From an uncultured bacterium (lineage in GTDB: Bacteria; Actinomycetota; Coriobacteriia; Coriobacteriales; Eggerthellaceae), in contig CALADF010000036.1 in assembly GCA_937890835.1 (NCBI GenBank), positions 25,762 through 89,761 of the forward strand: 64,000 bases of DNA, written 5' to 3'. The position numbers and the translations under genes are program-made. Below are positions 8,654-16,772 of this stretch, in pieces. Under the pieces are notes generated by a model that was not told where the DNA came from, made no database searches, and saw only the letters and a program-made list of their open reading frames with translations. Within the stretch, counting starts at the first letter, position 1. Every line of letters starts with the position of its first letter.

Positions 8654-10505
8654 ATGAGCTCCCGCTACATACCGGCACTCGACGGACTGCGCGCGCTCGC
8701 CGTCATAGCCGTCGTCATCTACCATATGAACGCCACCGCGCTGCAAAGCGGACTGCTCGGCGTCACCATCTTCTTCGTCCTTTCGGGCTACCTCATCACA
8801 GGACTGCTCATTCGGGAATGGTCCACCACCAAGAAGATCAACCTGCCCCAATTCTGGCTCCGGCGCGTGCGCAGGCTCTTCCCCGCCATCGTATTCGTCC
8901 TTTTGGGCACCATCGTGCTCACGGGCGTCTTCGCGCCCGATATGCTCACCAAGCTGCGCAACGACATCGTCGCCGCGCTTTTGTTCTTCACGAACTGGTG
9001 GTACATATTCCAAGATGTCAGCTACTTCGAGGCCATGGGCGCGCCCTCGCCGGTCACCCACTTCTGGTCGCTGGCCATCGAGGAGCAGTTCTACCTCATC
9101 TGGCCGCCGCTCCTTCTCCTGCTGTTCTCCAAGCGCGTGAAGAAGCGTCATATCCAGCTGGGACTGCTTGTCGCCGCCATCGCATCCGCTGCGGCCATGG
9201 CGATTCTCTACTCACCGCAAGCCGACCCCAGCCGTGTGTACTACGGCACCGACACGCGTGCGTTCTCCCTGCTCATCGGCGCGTTTCTGGCTTTCGAGTT
9301 CCCACCTGCGCGCGTGAACGGTCACGGGCGGCAAGGCTTCACCGCGCGTGACCGAAAAATCGCCCTCGGCGTGGGATCGGCGGCGCTCGCGGGCATCCTG
9401 GTCATGATGGTCGCCGTCAACGGCTATTCCCCGTTTCTGTACTACGGCGGCATCGCGCTGCTCTCCCTGCTCACAGGCGCGCTCATCATCACGTTGGCGG
9501 ACGGGAGGAGCCCGCTCGCGCGCTTCTTCGCACTGCGCCCGCTGGTGTGGATCGGCAAGCTCTCTTACAGCATTTACCTGTGGCACTACCCGCTGTTGCT
9601 TCTGATGAACCCGCAGAATTTCACAGGCGAGACGCCCTGGTTCGCCTACGTGGGGCAGGCGCTCGTTATTTTGGCGGCATCGGCGATCTCCTACTACGTC
9701 GTGGAGACGCCGCTGCGCAAAGGCGCCATCGGCAAGGCGATCAAGGGAATTCGCGAGAAACAGTTCACCGCAGGCGAGTACGCGCTGCACCACGCCGTGC
9801 AACTGGGCGCGGGATGCATCCTCGCCGTCGCGGCCGTCGCGTGCCTGATCGCGGTGCCGCCGACCGCCACGCAGCAGAACACGCGGCTCGAATCCGCCGT
9901 GGTGACGCCCGAAGCGCCGCCCGAGGACGCGCCCGAAGCGCCCGAGGAGCGCACCGTCGAGGAGATGCTCGCCTCGACCGAGGGCGAAACGCCTGCGGAT
10001 AAAGCGCGCAACACCGACTTCCTGATGATCGGTGACTCGGTCTCGGTAGCGCTCTCCGACTCGGGCGGATACGGGTACTTCGGCGACGCGTTCCCGCGCG
10101 CCACGCTCGATGCCGCCATCGGCCGCCAGCTCTACACCGCCAAAGACGTGTACCAGCAGCACGTCGACGGCGGATGGAACGGGCCGGCGGTCATCTTCGA
10201 AGTGGGAACCAACGGACCTGCCACGGCAGACGACGTGCGCGAGATGGTGGAGTCGGTGCCCCCCCGACAAGTACGTCTACCTGGTGAACGTGCGCTCGCC
10301 CGACCCGCTGCAAGACGTCAACAACGCGCTTTTGCAGCAAGCGGCCGACGAACATGAGAACGTGCGCATCATCGATTGGCACGCGGCAAGCGCCGGCCAC
10401 GACGAGTACTTCGACGGCGACGGCACGCATCTCACCGCCGGCGACGGCTGCCAAGCCTATCTGGCGCTCATCGCCGGCGCTCTGGAGGAGCTGTACGCCG
10501 CATAG
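8654..10505 (+). CDS. Membrane O-acyltransferase (acyltransferase 3) with C-terminal SGNH domain, frameshifted at a C7 tract
   Basis: The start is the ATG at 8654 with GGAGG seven bases upstream, giving SSRYIPALDGLRALAV, a hallmark opening of OatA/YrhL-type acyltransferase-3 proteins. About ten hydrophobic segments follow to residue ~400, with the YHMNAT histidine region, then an acidic linker and an SGNH esterase domain whose nucleophile motif GDS is at 10031-10039. At 10259-10265 a run of seven Cs shifts the frame. Removing one C restores ESVPPDKYVYLVNVRSPDP and reading continues to the block V motif DGTH (10419-10430) and stop 10505. Without correction translation ends at 10357 in unrelated sequence and loses the catalytic Asp/His. 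The intact protein would O-acetylate a cell-wall or surface glycan. Slippage, real inactivation and sequencing error are all possible. Confidence 0.82.
10259..10265 (+). repeat. C7 homopolymer at the acyltransferase frameshift
   Basis: Seven consecutive C residues at exactly the point where the reading frame of the SGNH domain changes by one base. A six-C version would give one continuous gene. Confidence 0.8.
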
Positions 10506-10567
10506 CGCAGGCTACGGTTCCGCCCGAAGCGCCGGGTGAATTCTCGAGCACCCAGGGTACAACCCCG

Positions 10568-11930
10568 TTATTCAAGTGCGCAAAACAGCATGTAAGTAGG
10601 CAGGCTCACACCTGATTCGTTTTCAGAAAAAGCCTTCGGATGCACGACCATCGATGAGCCTATACGCCTTCCGAAGCGTTTCTTGAACTTGGCATACGAC
10701 AACGTGGTGTAATTTTTCGACGACTTAACCTCAACGGGGGTTACCTTGAGATTGGTCTTGCTGTCGTTTGACAGCAAGAAGTCGATTTCAATGTCGTTGC
10801 GATGTTTTTGCTCGGAATAATGGGTGTAAAAGTACAGCTCTCGACCCGCCGCTGCAATGGTCTGGGCGACCAGGTTTTCATGGAGCATCCCTTCGCTCAA
10901 AGAAAGTCTCCCTGCCATAATGCTTCGGTACAAATTCTCGCTTGCTATTTCACTCTCCGAAAAAGCAAGGCTCACCAGAAGACCCGTGTCAGCCAAGTAG
11001 CACTTTACCGCCGAGTCGTCCCTGCTCAGCGCAAAGCCGACGTTGGGATCGGTGCAGCGATAGCACAGATTGCACATCATGGAATCCCCGAGCCAAAACA
11101 ACGGATCGTCGTAAACGTCGAACTCACCGCCATCGTCCACCTTGCGTAAAACCACCTTCTTCTCACGAGTGGAGAGGTAGCCTGGAATATACTCGAACAG
11201 AGCCGATACTTTCGATTTGCAGCGTTACGCAGCTTTGCGAATATCGTCTCGATACACATCCAGAATTCGCCGTTTCGCCTCATCTGCCGCGTAAAAATCT
11301 CTGCCGCCCTCGAGAAACGCCACAACTGCCTGCGGCATGCCGCCCACAAGCATATACTCCCTCACCAAATGCGTTGCACGCTTGTGGAACGCATCGTCCA
11401 AAGGCCTTTCCCCCTGTAGCAAGAGCGAATGTAGTCGAGAAGAACGCCTTCGCCTGAAGCTTCGAGGAACTCCGGAAACGTGGGGGGTACATGCGCAAAC
11501 GTTCTTCCTCGGAAGGAACGATGATATCCCCCACGTTCTCGCGGATGGAGATCAACGACCCTGTCTCAATGAAATCATAGCGCCCGTCAGCGACCAGGTA
11601 TTTTATCGACTCGCGAGCTTTCGGGAACTTCTGAACCTCGTCGAACACGATCAACGACTCTCGGGGGAACAAGCGCGTCCCGTACTCCAATGAGATTATC
11701 TGAAAGAATCTATCGAGATTGGTCAAATTGTCCTCGAAATTATCCTTAATGACCTTCTAGGCCGTAGCGAAATCAATGATGACGTACGATCGATAGTTTT
11801 CGCGGGCGAATTTCTCGGCTATGGTCGATTTACCGACGCGGCGCGCGCCTTCGATAAGAAGAGCCGTTCTGCCCTACGAGTTCTCTTTCCATCTTTGGAG
11901 CTTTACATAAACATCACGTTTGATATCCAT
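10568..11930 (-). pseudogene. Decayed AAA+ ATPase of the DUF4143 type
   Basis: Read leftwards from the ATG at 11930, the pieces spell a typical ATPase/DUF4143 protein. They run through LIEGARRVGKSTIAEKFA (Walker A region), LIVFDEVQKFPKARESIKYL (Walker B region), ETGSLISI, a central LVREYMLVGGMPQAVVAFLE and a C-terminal nuclease-like DUF4143 part with EIDFLLSND and PVEVKSSKNY. It cannot be translated whole. In-frame TAG codons occur at 11874-11876 and 11757-11759 and a TAA at 11225-11227. Frameshifts lie near 11481-11486 (a G6 run) and near 11430. The family is usually a mobile, accessory gene of unclear role. GC content looks lower than in neighbours, consistent with acquisition followed by decay. 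Confidence 0.85.
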
Positions 11931-11956
11931 GAGAAACACCTGTTCAAATGCCATGT

Positions 11957-12045
11957 AACCGTCAATACGCAGAGTATTTTACAATGAAATCACCGACAGT
12001 ACGCAAAGTATAAAAGCTCCCGAACACCGTGAGTGCGCAAAGTAT
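11957..12045 (-). repeat. Three 21-bp direct repeats with exact 34-bp period upstream of the ATPase pseudogene
   Basis: Copies at 11957-11977, 11991-12011 and 12025-12045. Plus-strand consensus is (C/A)ACCG, two variable bases, then A(A/G)T(A/G)CGCA(A/G)AGTAT. Read on the gene's strand the core is ATACTTTGCGTAC. The constant phase just upstream of the start at 11930 looks like a multi-copy operator or iteron set for this gene. Confidence 0.75.
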
Positions 12046-12094
12046 CGCGCCGTTTCCTCGGCCAGCCGAGCCTCGACCATCCCTTTGCAAGCGC

Positions 12095-12131
12095 AAAAAA
12101 GCCGAGCCGGCTGAACGCCGACCCGGCTTTT
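12095..12131 (-). terminator. Intrinsic terminator of the flavodoxin-like reductase gene
   Basis: On the minus strand, AAAAGCCGGGTCGG and CCGGCTCGGCTTTT form a stem followed by T6. It lies about 80 bases after the stop codon at 12213. Confidence 0.7.
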
Positions 12132-12212
12132 CCCGACAACTTCCACGCGCCACGAACTACGACGAGAACCGCCTCCGAGACAGCGGAGACGCTTCCGCCC
12201 CTAGCGCGCCCG

Positions 12213-12821
12213 CTACGCGCGTCCGCGCTTGACATCCCACAAATCGCGCAGGTCGGCGCCCTCGGGCCAGTCCTCGTTGAGGTATTCGCCCAAACGTCGC
12301 GCCGCCGCCATGGCCGCCTCATCCTGATCGGCGGGAACCTCGTCGGTGTTGTTGGAGATGACCTCGTAGCCTTCATACCCACGAGCATTGAACATGTTGA
12401 ACATGCAGCGCACATGAGGCATCGCGCGGTCCTCGTTCTTGCGGCTACCCGCCGTCAGAATGAGACCCGCCTTCTTCGGGCTGATGTTTCGCGGAATGTC
12501 CAGGAAGAACATCGCGGCATGCTGCGGCTGGAATCGACTGAGCAGCGACATCATGGCGCCGGGCATCGTGCCGAAATACACGGGCGTTGCGATGACCACG
12601 TTGTCGTAGTCGTCGGCGTAGATGATATCCATGTCGTCGCGCACAACGCATTTCGCCGTTTTCACGCAGCCGCGGCAGTCCACGCACGGCGCGATGTTCG
12701 ATCGGAACGCCGAGATCTCGATGACCTCGCCCTCGAGCGTCTTCTTCATCTCCTCGATGAGCGCGACCGTGTTGCCGTGCGGGCGCGGCGACCCGTTCAC
12801 GATAAGCGTCCTCTTCGCCAT
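12213..12821 (-). CDS. NADPH-dependent FMN reductase / iron-sulfur flavoprotein-like flavodoxin-fold protein
   Basis: About 202 residues with a flavodoxin fold. The FMN phosphate loop is at the N-terminus (LIVNGSPRPHGNTVALI), and IATPVYFGTMPG is the second flavin-binding loop. Between them PCVDCRGCVKTAKC carries four cysteines in the position where iron-sulfur flavoproteins and related NAD(P)H oxidoreductases bind a cluster or form redox disulfides. Such proteins act as cytoplasmic electron shuttles or quinone/flavin reductases in anaerobes. I prefer the ATG at 12821 because AAGGA sits eight bases upstream; the ATG at 12830 overlaps that ribosome site. A single gene with its own terminator; the physiological partner is unknown. 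Confidence 0.85.
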   Translation of the reverse strand: MAKRTLIVNGSPRPHGNTVALIEEMKKTLEGEVIEISAFRSNIAPCVDCRGCVKTAKCVVRDDMDIIYADDYDNVVIATPVYFGTMPGAMMSLLSRFQPQHAAMFFLDIPRNISPKKAGLILTAGSRKNEDRAMPHVRCMFNMFNARGYEGYEVISNNTDEVPADQDEAAMAAARRLGEYLNEDWPEGADLRDLWDVKRGRA

Positions 12822-12978
12822 ATTGCACATCCTTTCCGCGCATGCGTTCGCGCGTACCCCCGATAAGTTGCCGAAGGAAATTATAGCCGATTAGATATAA
12901 ATAGGCGTGCAAGGCGCCCCTCACGCGGTCGGGTACGAGCAAGGCCCAGCAGCCGCGCCCGACCACGATCCGCCTCGC

Positions 12979-15900
12979 TTACGACATCACCTTGACCAGC
13001 AGCTCATCGTAGGTGCTCACGAAGTCGTAGCGCACACCGCTCTCGCCCAGCTGCTCGAACAGCTTGCGCGCGCACTCGATCTTCGCGCTCTCGGCGCCCT
13101 TCAGGTTCAGGCTCTGCAGCGAGCCTTTCGTCTCCGCCACGAAGTAGATGTGGCGCACCGTCCCCTCGTTGAACGCGATGGCCCAGTCGGGCGCGTAGTC
13201 GCCCACTGGCGTGGGAATCCTGAACGAGCGCGGCAGATGCGCGAACGCGCACACCTCATCCGCCTCCTCCAGCTTTTGCGCGAACGTGCGCTCGATGGCG
13301 CTGTCGAGCATCGTCCAGTCCTGCACGCCGTGCCGCGCCGTGGGCAGCGCGCGCTCCAGGCTCTCGGGCATGTCCTCGGTGAAGATCTCGGCCGCATCGT
13401 AGGTTCCCGAAATGCGGTTGTAGCGGATGTGCTCCACCACCATGCGCGCCTTCTCGTCCACAATGAGCGACGCCGCCTTCACGATGAACTCCTCGGGGTT
13501 CTCGCGAAACATCGCGAAGCGGTCGGGGCGAATGCTCGCCAAAATGGCCGCCGCGCTCGCGCGCGTGATGCGCGCCTTATCGGCCACCTCGCCCACCAGA
13601 TCGTACGCCACGTTGGACACGAACCCGCTGTTCACCTCGAGCATCTTGCCGGTGGCGTCGCCGAAGCCCTCCGAGGCCTCAAGCTGCTCGCGCGTGGCCT
13701 CGTCGCGCTGGGCGCCCTGCTTCAAGCGGTAGAGCGGCTTGGACACCGTCAGGTTGGCGTCGATGCTCGCCACGGCCTTGCGCCGCAACTCCTCGGTGTC
13801 GAACTCCACCGTGTAAGCATGCTTGTGGTTGATGCGCTCCCACAGCTGCTGGAACTCTCTCTTGCGGAAGTTGTCGTTCAGCTTGTTCTCGGGCACCTTG
13901 GAGCGCAGACCGTTCTCGATGACGACGCTTGGGTCCTCGGCGCTGCGCACGATCCGCTCGATATCCTCGACGAAGGGCTGCAGATGCTCCGGAATGACGT
14001 CTTTCTCCAGACCTGAAAGGCCCTCCTCGATGAACTTGTCCGTCGGGAGCTTCTTCGCGTCGATCAGCCCGAAACGCACGAGCGCGTATTCGATTTCCCC
14101 GGCGTCGTCGGCCGTCAGCGTGTACTCGTTCTCGCCCTGCCCAACCACCGCGCCCTCGAACAGCTTCTCATCCACGCGCTTCGGACGCGGGCGCAGCACG
14201 CTGGCGTCCTCTTCCTGGAACGTCCTCACGTAGCTGTCGTAGCCCTCCGAGGCGATGACCGTCAGCAGGTTCACACGATGCACGCCGTCGCGTCCCAGAA
14301 ACGCCTCGTCCTGACGCACGCCGTCCTGGTTCACGCACAAGCGCAGGCCGCGGCCCACCTCCTGGCGCTTGCCGATGTCGGTGCTGCCCGCGTTCTTCAG
14401 TGTGCAGATCTGGAACACGTTAGGGTTATCCCAGCCTTCGCGCAGCGCGGAATGCGAGAAGATGAAGCGGCACGGCTCATCGAAAGACAGCAGACGCTCC
14501 TTGTTCTTCAGAATGAGGTCGTAGGCGGCCACGGCGTCGTCGCCCTCGGCGGACTCGCTGCCGCGCTTGAGCTTGCTGTCGACCGAGCGCCCCTTCTTGT
14601 CCACCGAGAAATAGCCCTTGTGAACCTCGTGCGCTTCGAAGCTCTGCAGATAGCGCAGGTACGCCCCGTCGCGCTCGTCGTCGATCGTGGGCGCGGCGAT
14701 GCGTGCTTCAACGGCGGCGGCGTACTCCTCCTCGAAGATGCGTCCGTAGTCGCCCACGCCCTCGGAGCCGTCCTCCTCGTAGACGCGGTACTTCGCCACC
14801 TCGTCGATGAAGAACAGCGAAAGGCACTTGATGCCCTGGCGGAACAGCTTTTCCTCTTTCTGCAGGTGGGATGCGATGGTCTCGCGAATCTGGATACGAC
14901 GCAGGTCCTCCTCGGAGGAGTCGTTGGCCACCTGTCCGCGGTAGAGCCGCTCGTGGTTGTCGAACTCCACGTAGCCGGTCTGTCCGTCCTGATCGGGTAC
15001 GATGCGCAGAATGCGGTACCCGTGCAGGTACGCCTCCAGCTCGCCCGAGGCGTAGTAGAGGTTGTCGCCCTCGTCGAAGGCCTTCGTGCGCTTGGCTATC
15101 TTGCCGCCAGCAAGCTGGCACTTGTACTCGATGAGGGCCGCAGGCGGCTTGGTGGGACTCACGCGAATGTCTTGCAGGTACACGTAGCCGTCGGTACCGC
15201 GCATGCCCACCATCTCGATGCCCTTGACCTCGATGCGCTTGACCAAACGCTCGTTGTACGCATCGAACGGATCGAGCGAGAACACCTCGTTGTGGTGCTC
15301 CTTGTGCGTGGCGGAGAAGTTAAGGCTGAACAGCGGCTTGAACTGCTTCATGGCCTTGCGCGTGGCGCTGGTCTTCTTGCCCATCTTCTGCGGCTCGTCG
15401 ATGATGAGGATGGGGTTGACGGCCGACAGCACGTCGATGGGGCGGCGGCTGCCGAAATCGTCGCGCTCGGAGAACATGATGCGCGCGGCTTTATCGCCCC
15501 CGCGCCCCTCCTTGCTCTTGGACTCGTCGAACGCGTTGAACGCCTGCATGTTGATGACCATGACCGAGATGTCCGCGCGGCTGGCGAACGAGTCGATCTC
15601 ATTCAGGCGATCCGAGCTGTACACGAACGACCACAGGCGCTTGCCGTAGCGCTCGTGGAAGTGCTTGGCCGTGATCTGCAGGGACTTGGCCACGCCCTCG
15701 CGAATGGCGACGCTGGGCACCACGACGATGAACTTCGTCCAACCGTAACGTGCGTTCAGTTCGAACATGGTCTGGGTGTAGACGTAGGTCTTGCCCGTGC
15801 CGGTTTCCATCTCCACGTCAAGCTCCACCGCGCCCAAGTCGTGGTGCAGCCCGGCAGAGGTCAGCAGGTTGTTCTTGCGCTGAACCGCCTTCACGTTATC

Positions 15901-16140
15901 CAGCAGATCATCAGCGGAAATCTGCAGCGGCGCGTTGCGGTAGCTGGTGCCGTCACCCACATCAAAACCGCTTCTAGGGAGGAGGAATGGCGACGTCATT
16001 TGCTTTTTTTTATTCATGCGCAGCTCACCCAAATCGCGCAGATAGGTCTGCGCCTCGATTTTCGGCTGTCCGTCGAACACATCGACCACGGCGCGCGACG
16101 CGCGGGTTTGGTAATCCAGAACGGTGAATTTGAATTCCAT
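12979..16140 (-). CDS. res: Type III restriction enzyme, Res subunit
   Basis: A 1053-residue DEAD-family motor plus nuclease. Motif I is METGTGKTYV (111-120), motif II is IIDEPQK (DEPQ at 248-251) and motif III is LNFSAT (273-277). The C-terminal PD-(D/E)XK nuclease is visible as P984-D985 and E1003-x-K1005 (FVAETKG). With Mod it would recognise inversely oriented unmethylated sites, translocate or diffuse along DNA and cut. I chose the ATG at 16140 (AGGTG five bases upstream) over a start at 16161. All key residues are present, so it looks functional. Unusually it is separated from mod by 632 bp carrying two genes on the other strand and probably has its own promoter. Confidence 0.93.
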   Translation of the reverse strand: MEFKFTVLDYQTRASRAVVDVFDGQPKIEAQTYLRDLGELRMNKKKQMTSPFLLPRSGFDVGDGTSYRNAPLQISADDLLDNVKAVQRKNNLLTSAGLHHDLGAVELDVEMETGTGKTYVYTQTMFELNARYGWTKFIVVVPSVAIREGVAKSLQITAKHFHERYGKRLWSFVYSSDRLNEIDSFASRADISVMVINMQAFNAFDESKSKEGRGGDKAARIMFSERDDFGSRRPIDVLSAVNPILIIDEPQKMGKKTSATRKAMKQFKPLFSLNFSATHKEHHNEVFSLDPFDAYNERLVKRIEVKGIEMVGMRGTDGYVYLQDIRVSPTKPPAALIEYKCQLAGGKIAKRTKAFDEGDNLYYASGELEAYLHGYRILRIVPDQDGQTGYVEFDNHERLYRGQVANDSSEEDLRRIQIRETIASHLQKEEKLFRQGIKCLSLFFIDEVAKYRVYEEDGSEGVGDYGRIFEEEYAAAVEARIAAPTIDDERDGAYLRYLQSFEAHEVHKGYFSVDKKGRSVDSKLKRGSESAEGDDAVAAYDLILKNKERLLSFDEPCRFIFSHSALREGWDNPNVFQICTLKNAGSTDIGKRQEVGRGLRLCVNQDGVRQDEAFLGRDGVHRVNLLTVIASEGYDSYVRTFQEEDASVLRPRPKRVDEKLFEGAVVGQGENEYTLTADDAGEIEYALVRFGLIDAKKLPTDKFIEEGLSGLEKDVIPEHLQPFVEDIERIVRSAEDPSVVIENGLRSKVPENKLNDNFRKREFQQLWERINHKHAYTVEFDTEELRRKAVASIDANLTVSKPLYRLKQGAQRDEATREQLEASEGFGDATGKMLEVNSGFVSNVAYDLVGEVADKARITRASAAAILASIRPDRFAMFRENPEEFIVKAASLIVDEKARMVVEHIRYNRISGTYDAAEIFTEDMPESLERALPTARHGVQDWTMLDSAIERTFAQKLEEADEVCAFAHLPRSFRIPTPVGDYAPDWAIAFNEGTVRHIYFVAETKGSLQSLNLKGAESAKIECARKLFEQLGESGVRYDFVSTYDELLVKVMS

Positions 16141-16170
16141 GAAGCACCTATCTAACTGCAAACGGCATTG

Positions 16171-16199
16171 AGTACAATGAGCGATAACGACTCAGTAAA
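16171..16199 (-). promoter_or_regulatory. Possible promoter of res
   Basis: On the minus strand TTTACT (16199-16194), a 17-bp spacer, then TGTACT (16176-16171), about 25 bases before the expected transcript start-to-ATG distance. Its presence would let res be expressed without mod. On the plus strand the same short interval must also carry the leader of the 16215 gene. Confidence 0.35.
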
Positions 16200-16214
16200 C
16201 GCTGGAGGCTGACC

Positions 16215-16481
16215 ATGATGTGGAACTATGCGGAATTCCCCGACGAGACGTGCATCGCATATTCGGACCTCAGGGATGACGGAACCATCAAAATCGCCGT
16301 GGAGCGCCCGCGCGACGGCGGCTTCGACGAAGCGCACTGCATCATGCCCGCATACCGCTGGACCGACGTCGACGGCTTCACGGACGCCGAGCTCGACGAG
16401 CTCAGAGACTTCCTCCGCGACAACGCTCCTCTCATCTTCGAGCTCGCTGAAGCCCCGTATGATGAAAGGCTGACCGCGTAA
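16215..16481 (+). CDS. Small acidic protein, partner of the DUF4160 gene
   Basis: An 88-residue acidic protein that I do not recognise by name. It starts MMWNYAEFPDETCIAYSDL, has a central beta-rich half (TIKIAVERP, CIMPAYRW) and ends in a helical, acidic DAELDELRDFLRDNAPLIFE segment. GGAGG precedes the ATG. Its TAA overlaps the ATG of the next gene (TAATG at 16479-16483), so the two are translationally coupled. DUF4160 proteins are often paired with a small partner in arrangements resembling toxin-antitoxin modules, so this may be the antitoxin-like member (inference). It lies on the opposite strand inside the type III restriction locus. Confidence 0.7.
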   Translation: MMWNYAEFPDETCIAYSDLRDDGTIKIAVERPRDGGFDEAHCIMPAYRWTDVDGFTDAELDELRDFLRDNAPLIFELAEAPYDERLTA

Positions 16482-16759
16482 TGCCTCAGGTGTTTACCGT
16501 CGGTTGCTACGTCTTCTTCTTTTGGGCAGGAGAAGACGGCGAGCCCATCCATATTCACGTTGCCGTCAAACGCCCCGAAAAGCACGCGACTAGGTTTTGG
16601 CTGCTTTCCGACGGCGGTTGCAGACTCGCCCATAACGCAAGCAACATCCCGCAGAAAGACCTTCAAAAGCTGGCGAAAGCCGTAACTCTCAACCATCGAC
16701 GCATCTGCAAAGCGTGGGTCGAGGCATTCGGCGAGGAAAGCCTCTCGTTTATCGGTTAA
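16481..16759 (+). CDS. DUF4160 family protein
   Basis: A 92-residue basic protein with the DUF4160 pattern: an early hydrophobic strand GCYVFFFWAGED, then EPIHIHVAVKRP (the HxH motif conserved in the family), and later IPQKDLQKLAKAVTLNHRRI and WVEAFGEE. DUF4160 proteins occur in small two-gene modules next to DUF2442-like or other small proteins and are suspected toxin-antitoxin components; the biochemical activity is not established. It shares one base with the upstream gene and ends 13 bp from the convergent mod stop. The pair therefore fills the mod-res gap almost completely. Confidence 0.75.
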   Translation: MPQVFTVGCYVFFFWAGEDGEPIHIHVAVKRPEKHATRFWLLSDGGCRLAHNASNIPQKDLQKLAKAVTLNHRRICKAWVEAFGEESLSFIG

Positions 16760-16772
16760 ATACGACAACGCC

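Noticed and set aside
11957..12045. CRISPR array
   Set aside because: Only three units with 13-bp spacers, degenerate repeats, partly conserved spacers and no cas gene; better explained as operator repeats.
14278..16155. 625-codon open frame opposite res
   Set aside because: Antisense to type III Res motifs; no ribosome site or family resemblance.
16215..16759. Remnant of a mobile element between mod and res
   Set aside because: No terminal inverted repeats, target duplication or transposase; both frames are intact with good ribosome sites.
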